Assembly (NCBI GenBank): GCA_021840785.1
Contig: JAKBXD010000044.1
Coordinates: 1-12,875, forward strand
Direction of reading: 5' to 3'
DNA: 12,875 bases
Source: Pseudomonadota bacterium
Lineage (GTDB): Bacteria; Pseudomonadota; Gammaproteobacteria; Acidithiobacillales; Acidithiobacillaceae
Shown here piece by piece: positions 9,101 through 12,875 of this stretch (its first letter is position 1; each line of letters starts with the position of its first letter). Under the pieces are notes generated by a model that saw only the letters and a program-made list of their open reading frames with translations, was not told where the DNA came from and searched no databases. The position numbers were made by a program, and so were the translations under genes.

Positions 9101-9322
9101 TCCGCAGCCATTCTTGCAGAGCTTGCCGCCGTTAGCCCGGTAAGCGGCCATGTTGCCAGTTTGGGTTTAGGCATATCCCCCATAGCGCAAGCATATTTTC
9201 GCTATCAGGAGGCGATGGCGGCTATTTCCGTCGATATGGTCGCGAAAAAACCCAACCTGACTATGATCGATGAGGCATCGGCGCTGTTTCTGGAGTGCAT
9301 CAGGGAGGCCCTTGGGGGATGA
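6185..9322 (+). CDS. Globin-GAF-GAF-GGDEF-EAL c-di-GMP protein
   Basis: Predicted sensor enzyme for turnover of the second messenger c-di-GMP. In order over 1045 residues: a globin-coupled-sensor-like domain (about 10-150), where GRTHYRHGVLPSW matches the conserved H-x-x-I-G-L/V...W region and H88 is the likely haem ligand, with Y33 in the distal-tyrosine position; GAF1 (about 163-315); a helical linker; GAF2 (about 345-490); GGDEF (about 515-675) with DLDNFKPIND, inhibitory-site RQTD (583-586) and intact GGDEF (592-596); EAL (about 690-935) with E721-A-L, N778, E810, D840/D841, K861, E897 and Q917; and a C-terminal tail (about 940-1045) of unknown fold. No transmembrane segment or signal peptide is seen, so it is probably cytoplasmic. 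The TTG start is forced: an in-frame TGA sits at 6179-6181, and GAGGTGA (6175-6181) is a strong ribosome site. Both enzymatic halves look competent. Loop 6 of EAL is altered (DDVGSAYSS instead of DDFGTGYSS). Net activity and ligand cannot be read from sequence. Confidence 0.93.
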   Translation: MSSTEYPVPSVDLLASYHEFLAAGVEAFIVAFYRTLEAIPERAQVLNRLSPERYQHLRTAQARHLRLLLSPEMETSWRADAHLAGRTHYRHGVLPSWVADSYALYWRHLLAQIEQPEIAARDRHLLRSLLVARLLQDLAWQLEGYAEGSGDVRNLLLHLDHLMVGADSEAAMIPQIMDFLIREGGVDGAWFGYPDSAGKMVIMATAGAGMAEYLSTVTVSIDDTPQGQGPAGRAWRTEKVQVTPDWDSDASMRPWQEQARPFGWNSNAAIPMVDSSGRSRSVLALLSRERGFFGHPDQQMILAHLAVVLGLALERLHLIAEETVHRETLERLNTLYHALMAEGDILLRARNERDLFRETCRRLAISDLFSAAWVGHPNEEGVIKCLVTAGRGAQAFDSIHLSVADTPEGQSLAARAWRSGRLHFSNDYLADPSLASLNDLFLRHRWRASAAIPIYRQGVIWGILVVVTDRTGVFDEAILGLLARIARLLSHGLDEIDLRARLDAVHGQQAWLADHDPLTGLPNRAALSPRLLDAMARALRHERIMAIGMLDLDNFKPINDQYGHAAGDVLLTTFADRLQGALRQTDFVARLGGDEFVLVFEDLKNMDDLESVLARIQEAIEAPFMLPGGDSVIVGGSLGLTFYPFDDGDPDQLLRHADQALYTIKEAKRNRERFWTYYHANTDTDVTALRQSMSTLFAAGGLRVHYQPVIDLENGQVVGMEALARLLDGAGEILAPARFLSFLSVDERRALTRAVLAQAVQDVATWEAAGFPLSVSVNVEPELLTHDACLHCLTEIIGPSGIDPGRITLEILENGDFLSIASARQRLLEIKATGVRLALDDVGSAYSSLLRLKELPIDKIKLDQSFVRELARRPDNLHFVHSLLGLAQGLGVGFVAEGAETPEILDALSALGVSQAQGYAIACPMPAAEMLSWLRAYTPAPYHGPKSLLGLYACHLRFSDTMKTLLMQVPMVSAAILAELAAVSPVSGHVASLGLGISPIAQAYFRYQEAMAAISVDMVAKKPNLTMIDEASALFLECIREALGG

Positions 9323-9367
9323 CCAGGAGTACGGGGCTTTTGCGTCCAGATGCCGGGCAACCCCGGA

Positions 9368-10165
9368 TCAGGAAGCCGCTTTGTTAATCTCCTGACTGAT
9401 GATGTGCAGCATCTGGGCGTGAACCCGCAAATTACCGGCGACGATGTTGCCATTCTGGAGATAGCCCTGATCACCCTTGAAGTCGGTGGCGACGCCGCCG
9501 GCCTCCTGCACCAGTAGCACACCGGCAGCGATGTCCCAGGGCTTGAGATTGAATTCCCAGAAGCCGTCATAACGTCCGGCCGCGACATAGGCGAGGTCCA
9601 GGGCCGCCGAACCGGGTCGGCGAATCCCCGCTGTCTTCAACATCAAAGCCTTGAAGGTGGCGAGATAGGTGTCCAGGTAAGAAAAGTCGCGGAAGGGGAA
9701 ACCGGTGCCGAGCAGGGCACCGTCCAGATCCTTGCGCTGGGCAATGCGCAGGCGGCGATCATTGAGGTGGGCACCACTGCCGCGGCTGGCGGTAAACAGT
9801 TCGTTATGCACCGGGTTGTAGATGACGGCGTGCTCAAGACGGTCGAAGTGGCGGACGGCAATGGAGACGCAGATCTGCGGCATGCCGTGGATGAAGTTGG
9901 TGGTGCCGTCCAGTGGATCGATGATCCACTCGAAGTCTTTATCGGAGATGCGCCCCCCTTCTTCGGCGAGAATCCCATGATCGGGATAGGCGCGACGCAC
10001 GATTTCAACGATGGCGGCCTCGGCGCGCTGATCAACGTCAGTGACAAAGTCATTGTGCGCCTTAGTGGTGATGCTGATTTCATTGACCCGGTCGAAGCTG
10101 CGGTTGATGATATCGCCAGCTTTGCGGGCCGCGCGAATGGCGGTAACGAGAATAGGATGCTGCAT
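9368..10165 (-). CDS. suhB: Inositol monophosphatase family protein SuhB
   Basis: Mg-dependent, lithium-sensitive phosphatase fold. E. coli SuhB hydrolyses inositol 1-phosphate in vitro and, with Nus factors, helps rRNA transcription antitermination and ribosome assembly. The 265 residues match the family length. Visible: NDFVTDVD (38-45), the metal-binding glutamates in ILAEEG (E68, E69), the hallmark WIIDPLDGTTNFIHG (80-94; D83, D86) and the second signature WDIAAG (210-215; D211). The ATG at 10163-10165 gives the canonical MQHPILVTAIRAARKAG start; its upstream AAGG is a weak ribosome site. It is divergent from trmJ across 54 bases, as in E. coli, which supports the SuhB name over other family members. 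It converges with the c-di-GMP gene across 45 bases. Confidence 0.93.
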   Translation of the reverse strand: MQHPILVTAIRAARKAGDIINRSFDRVNEISITTKAHNDFVTDVDQRAEAAIVEIVRRAYPDHGILAEEGGRISDKDFEWIIDPLDGTTNFIHGMPQICVSIAVRHFDRLEHAVIYNPVHNELFTASRGSGAHLNDRRLRIAQRKDLDGALLGTGFPFRDFSYLDTYLATFKALMLKTAGIRRPGSAALDLAYVAAGRYDGFWEFNLKPWDIAAGVLLVQEAGGVATDFKGDQGYLQNGNIVAGNLRVHAQMLHIISQEINKAAS

Positions 10166-10219
10166 GGGAACCTTGTGCGAGGATGAGTCGGAGTTGAATC
10201 AGTATAAAGGAGAATGGCG

Positions 10220-11008
10220 ATGGCCGCACGGACGCGGGCGGCGGACATGATCGGGACGTCTTTGCAAGGTTTGCGTATCGTCCTCGTTGAACCCAGTCAT
10301 CCCGGCAATATCGGCGCGGCGGCACGAGCGATGAAGGTGATGGGGTTGCGCCACCTGGTGCTGATCAATCCGCGTTTCTTCCCCGATCCAGAGGCCACGG
10401 CCCTTGCTTCCGGGGCCGAAGATATTCTGGATACTGCCCGGGTCTGCGCCGATCTGGATACGGCCTTGCAGGGTTGCCACAAAGTCTATGGCACCAGCGC
10501 CCGAGATCGTCGTATCCAATGGCCCAGCAGCAACGCACGGGAGGCCGCGGGGGAAATTCTAGCTGATTTGGGCAATGGGGACTGTGCCTTGCTCTTCGGT
10601 CGGGAACGGACGGGTCTGACGAATGCCGAATTGGATCGTTGTCAAGTGCTGGTGCATATCCCGACGGCGGAAGAATATCATTCCCTGAATCTGGGGCAGG
10701 CGGTGCAGGTGTTGGCCTATGAGCTCCATATCGCCGCTCGGACGACCCCGCCACAACCGGCAGCGCCGCCGGAGGAGCAGCCCGCCCCCGTCGAGGATAT
10801 GGAAGGCTTTTACGGACACCTGCAGCATGTGCTGCGCCGCAGCGGTTTTCTTCAGGATTTGCGCGCAACCCGCATGATGCGTCGCCTGCGTCGTCTTTTT
10901 GATCGTGCCCGGCCCAGTCGGAACGAGGTGAATATTTTGCGCGGCATCCTCACCGAAATCGAGCGCTGGGCTGCTAAAGTAGACAGAAAGGATCAGGATA
11001 GTCTTTAA
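10220..11008 (+). CDS. trmJ: tRNA 2'-O-methyltransferase TrmJ (position 32)
   Basis: SPOUT-class, AdoMet-dependent enzyme that methylates the 2'-OH of the nucleotide at position 32 in the tRNA anticodon loop. Three SpoU motifs are clear: [31 protein letters not shown], and [22 protein letters not shown], the last forming the knotted cofactor site. A C-terminal helical extension (about the last 70 residues) matches TrmJ-like proteins. Start choice: ATGs occur at 10214, 10220 and 10247. GGAG at 10209-10212 is only 1 base from the first but 7 from the second, so 10220 (262 residues) is preferred; E. coli TrmJ begins even closer to the first strand, so 10247 remains possible. The suhB-trmJ-isc order is conserved with E. 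coli. Its stop codon overlaps an ATG at 11008 that I do not use for cysE. Confidence 0.93.
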   Translation: MAARTRAADMIGTSLQGLRIVLVEPSHPGNIGAAARAMKVMGLRHLVLINPRFFPDPEATALASGAEDILDTARVCADLDTALQGCHKVYGTSARDRRIQWPSSNAREAAGEILADLGNGDCALLFGRERTGLTNAELDRCQVLVHIPTAEEYHSLNLGQAVQVLAYELHIAARTTPPQPAAPPEEQPAPVEDMEGFYGHLQHVLRRSGFLQDLRATRMMRRLRRLFDRARPSRNEVNILRGILTEIERWAAKVDRKDQDSL

Positions 11009-11052
11009 TGCGGGGCTGGGGGACGGCTCGGGTTAAGGTGGGAGGTGTAACG

Positions 11053-11802
11053 ATGGGTGGGCACTGGCGGGGTGACCTCGACGCAGTCTTTGCGCGCGAT
11101 CCGGCGGCGCGAACCCGTCTGGAAGTGTTGCTTACCTATCCCGGCGTCCATGCCCTGTTCCTGCATCGCGTGGCCCATGGCCTCTGGTGCCACCGTTGGC
11201 GTCTTCTGGCCCGCAGTCTGGCGGCTTTTTCCCGATTCTGGACCGGTATCGAGATTCATCCGGGAGCGCAGATCGGTGAACGCTTCTTTATTGATCATGG
11301 TATGGGGGTCGTAATCGGTGAAACGGCGGAAATCGGTGATGATTGCACCCTCTATCACGGTGTGACCCTGGGTGGTACCTCCTGGCAACCGGGCAAGCGC
11401 CATCCGACCTTGGGGCATGGTGTCATTGTCGGCGCCGGCGCCAAGGTGCTGGGGCCTATTACGGTTGGGGATAATGCGCGGATTGGCTCGAACGCGGTGG
11501 TCGTTAAATCGGTGCCAAAGGGGGCTACGGTGGTGGGTATCCCTGGACGGGTCGTTAGTAAGGGTGAGCATACGGATAACTTCGAAGCCTACGGTTTGAC
11601 CGGGCCGATGCCGGACCCGGTGGCGCGGGCCGTGGAGTGTATGCTGGAACACATGCATCGCCAGGATGCGGAGATTGCGCAACTGCGGGAGGGTGTGCAG
11701 CGTTTGCAACCGCAAGAGGCGATGATGCCCGTGGAGGAAATCGTCTGCAGGCTGGAGAATGATATTCCAGAAAAGAAAGAAACGCGGACGGGTAATACTT
11801 GA
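11053..11802 (+). CDS. cysE: Serine O-acetyltransferase, short type
   Basis: Transfers acetyl from acetyl-CoA to L-serine, making O-acetylserine, the first committed step to cysteine. It is a left-handed beta-helix protein with hexapeptide repeats (about residues 65-165) after a short helical N-terminus typical of the short (EpsC/NifP-like) group. Visible: [27 protein letters not shown] with the likely catalytic H82, VTLGGTSW, and [20 protein letters not shown] with H117. The open frame extends back to an ATG at 11008 overlapping the trmJ stop, but GGAGGTG at 11041-11047 sits 5 bases before the ATG at 11053, and homologues start here, so 11053 (249 residues) is chosen. The protein ends in RTGNT, not the C-terminal Ile that docks E. 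coli CysE into CysK. Its position directly before iscR fits supply of cysteine to IscS, an arrangement also known from Azotobacter. Confidence 0.94.
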   Translation: MGGHWRGDLDAVFARDPAARTRLEVLLTYPGVHALFLHRVAHGLWCHRWRLLARSLAAFSRFWTGIEIHPGAQIGERFFIDHGMGVVIGETAEIGDDCTLYHGVTLGGTSWQPGKRHPTLGHGVIVGAGAKVLGPITVGDNARIGSNAVVVKSVPKGATVVGIPGRVVSKGEHTDNFEAYGLTGPMPDPVARAVECMLEHMHRQDAEIAQLREGVQRLQPQEAMMPVEEIVCRLENDIPEKKETRTGNT

Positions 11803-11819
11803 CTAATTTAGTATAGATA
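11795..11819 (+). promoter_or_regulatory. Putative IscR type-1 binding site
   Basis: The 18 bases ATACTTGACTAATTTAGT fit the first 18 positions of the 25-position E. coli IscR type-1 motif (ATASYYGACT, RWWWY, AGT, then CRRSTAT) without mismatch; the last seven positions fit poorly (2 of 7). The core is an odd palindrome, ACTAA-T-TTAGT. It covers the -35 hexamer of iscR and the cysE stop codon. In E. coli, [2Fe-2S]-IscR bound to such sites represses its own operon, and the same feedback is inferred here. Confidence 0.7.
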
Positions 11820-11826
11820 GTAGGAT
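11799..11826 (+). promoter_or_regulatory. Putative iscR-iscS promoter
   Basis: TTGACT (11799-11804; 5 of 6 to TTGACA) is followed after 16 bases by TAGGAT (11821-11826; 4 of 6 to TATAAT). The start would be near 11833, a very short distance before the iscR ribosome site. The -35 lies inside the proposed IscR box and the cysE 3' end, so the promoter is internal to a trmJ-cysE-iscR-iscS gene run. The -10 choice is uncertain because TATAGA at 11812 is also available at poor spacing. Confidence 0.5.
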
Positions 11827-11848
11827 GTCGTGCAAAGGAGCACCGAAT

Positions 11849-12337
11849 ATGAAACTGACGACGAAAGGGCGTTACGCAGTGACCGCCATGCTGGATCTGG
11901 CGCTCAATCAGCGTGGTGGTGTGGTGACGGTAGCCGATATCGCGCAGCGTCAGCAGATCTCTGTGGCCTATTTGGAGCAACTCTTTGGACGCTTGCGTCG
12001 TTATGGCTTGGTGGAAAGCGTACGTGGGCCGGGCGGTGGTTATCGCTTGGCCATGCCGGATTCGGAGATCCCGCTGACGCACATTGTCGAGGCGGTCAAT
12101 GAGTCGATCAGCACGACCCAATGTGGGGGTGACCCGCAGCAGTGTTGCAAAGGGGATGGGCAGCAGTGTCTTACCCATGACCTGTGGGAGGAGTTGGGAG
12201 GCCGTATTGCTCAATTTCTCGGTGGGATCACTCTCGGACAACTGGTGGAGCAGCAACTGAGTAAGGAATCGGCACAGGTTGTACCGATTCGAATGATGGA
12301 CAAAACATCTGTGCATTCGACGCATAAAACCGCTTGA
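11849..12337 (+). CDS. iscR: Fe-S cluster-sensing regulator IscR
   Basis: Rrf2-family winged-helix transcription factor that senses Fe-S status through a [2Fe-2S] cluster and represses the isc genes when loaded. The start MKLTTKGRYAVTAMLDLAL, recognition helix region (ISVAYLEQLFGRLR), wing (SVRGPGGGYRL) and C-terminal ITLGQLVEQQ all match E. coli IscR; 162 residues is the normal length. Cluster ligands are present as C92, C99/C100, C107 and H110 (CLTHDLW). The loop is longer than in E. coli (C92, C98, C104, H107) and has one extra Cys. An upstream in-frame ATG exists at 11825, but GGAG (11837-11840) with 8-base spacing and homology place the start at 11849. iscS follows after 18 bases. Autoregulation is supported by the IscR box upstream. 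Confidence 0.97.
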   Translation: MKLTTKGRYAVTAMLDLALNQRGGVVTVADIAQRQQISVAYLEQLFGRLRRYGLVESVRGPGGGYRLAMPDSEIPLTHIVEAVNESISTTQCGGDPQQCCKGDGQQCLTHDLWEELGGRIAQFLGGITLGQLVEQQLSKESAQVVPIRMMDKTSVHSTHKTA

Positions 12338-12355
12338 GACCGTGAGGTGCAAGAA

Positions 12356-12875
12356 ATGAATCAACCCAAGATCATTGAACTGAACAGCGAGCAATCCTTG
12401 CTGATCAATCCGGATCGTCCCATTTATCTGGATTATCAGGCGACGACGCCGGTGGATCCGCTGGTTCTGGAACAGATGCTGCCTTTTCTGACCCATGATT
12501 TCGGTAATGCGGCCAGCCGTTCCCATCCCTACGGCTGGACGGCGGAAAAAGCGGTGGAAAAGGCGCGCCAGCAGGTGGCCGATGCCATTCATGCCGATCC
12601 CCGTGAAATTGTTTGGACTTCAGGCGCGACGGAAGCAACCAATCTGGCTCTCAAGGGCGCGGCGCATTTCTATTCCGGTAAAGGCAAACATCTCATCACC
12701 TTGCGTACGGAGCACAAGGCGACCCTGGACACCTGCCGCCAGTTGGAGCGTGAAGGTTTTGAAATCACTTATCTGGAGGTGCAGGAAGATGGTCTGGTCG
12801 ACCTTCAGGCTTTTGCGGCGGCGATTCGTCCGGATACCATCATTGCCTCCGTGCTGTATGTGAACAACGAAATCG
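12356..12875 (+). CDS. iscS: Cysteine desulfurase IscS, 5' part (cut by window end)
   Basis: PLP enzyme that takes sulfur from cysteine, giving alanine and a persulfide passed to the IscU scaffold for Fe-S clusters and to tRNA-thiolation proteins. 173 residues are visible of about 400. They include [35 protein letters not shown] (cofactor phosphate region, 89-102), [10 protein letters not shown] with the PLP-stacking H120, and YVNNEI (N171 equivalent to E. coli N155). The PLP lysine and the sulfur-carrying Cys lie beyond the window. GAGG at 12344-12347, 8 bases upstream, supports the ATG. This start gives about 20 residues before PIYLDY, an extension compared with E. coli (MKLPIYLDY). It is 18 bases after iscR, in the same operon; iscU and iscA would be expected next. 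Confidence 0.96.
   Translation, partial: MNQPKIIELNSEQSLLINPDRPIYLDYQATTPVDPLVLEQMLPFLTHDFGNAASRSHPYGWTAEKAVEKARQQVADAIHADPREIVWTSGATEATNLALKGAAHFYSGKGKHLITLRTEHKATLDTCRQLEREGFEITYLEVQEDGLVDLQAFAAAIRPDTIIASVLYVNNEI

Noticed and set aside
9353..9366. Hairpin CCGGG-CAAC-CCCGG between the c-di-GMP gene and suhB
   Set aside because: 5-bp stem and no following T-run on either strand; a terminator call would be a guess.
10173..10208. Possible trmJ promoter, TTGTGC and TATAAA
   Set aside because: Spacing is 24 bases, and a start downstream of TATAAA would fall at the start codon and lose the ribosome site.
11008..11052. Upstream ATG for cysE overlapping the trmJ stop (translational coupling)
   Set aside because: The 15 extra residues are not typical of the family, while a strong ribosome site directly precedes the ATG at 11053.

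Overview
This is a GC-rich gammaproteobacterial-type chromosomal segment. Two conserved gene neighbourhoods, cysS/rne-rluC and suhB-trmJ-cysE-iscR-iscS, flank one large accessory signalling gene. The gene order, the compact intergenic regions and the protein sequences suggest Acidithiobacillus or a close relative. That assignment rests on recognition from memory, not on a database match.

Left block (1-2506, + strand): the 3' three quarters of gltX (glutamyl-tRNA synthetase; its start lies upstream of the window), then 21 bases later a complete cysS (cysteinyl-tRNA synthetase). They look co-transcribed. cysS converges on rne (ribonuclease E, 4819-2549, - strand), with only 42 bases between the stop codons. 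rne is divergent from rluC (23S rRNA pseudouridine synthase, 5019-5972), the same arrangement as in E. coli. Their 199-base shared region holds plausible promoters for both genes and a strong 13-bp hairpin that would sit at the very 5' end of the rne leader.

Middle (5973-9322): after a 212-base spacer with a perfect 12-bp palindrome comes a 1045-residue TTG-start signalling protein. Its order is globin-like sensor, GAF, GAF, GGDEF, EAL, then a helical C-terminal tail of about 110 residues I cannot assign. Its c-di-GMP synthesis and hydrolysis motifs both look essentially intact. It is the most unusual gene here.

Right block (9368-12875): suhB (- strand) is divergent from trmJ, followed by cysE (short serine acetyltransferase), iscR (Fe-S biogenesis repressor) and the 5' part of iscS (cysteine desulfurase, cut by the window end). 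This is the isc locus, with cysE inserted between trmJ and iscR. An IscR type-1-like binding site lies over the iscR -35 element and overlaps the cysE stop codon, so classical Fe-S feedback on iscR is readable in the sequence. Functionally, CysE feeds cysteine to IscS (sulfur for Fe-S clusters) and to CysS (translation).

I see no mobile elements, CRISPR arrays, tRNA or rRNA genes, and no intergenic stretch over 300 bases. No wholly new system is evident. The best leads are the multidomain c-di-GMP protein with its uncharacterised tail, the structured rne leader, and the cysE-isc regulatory overlap.
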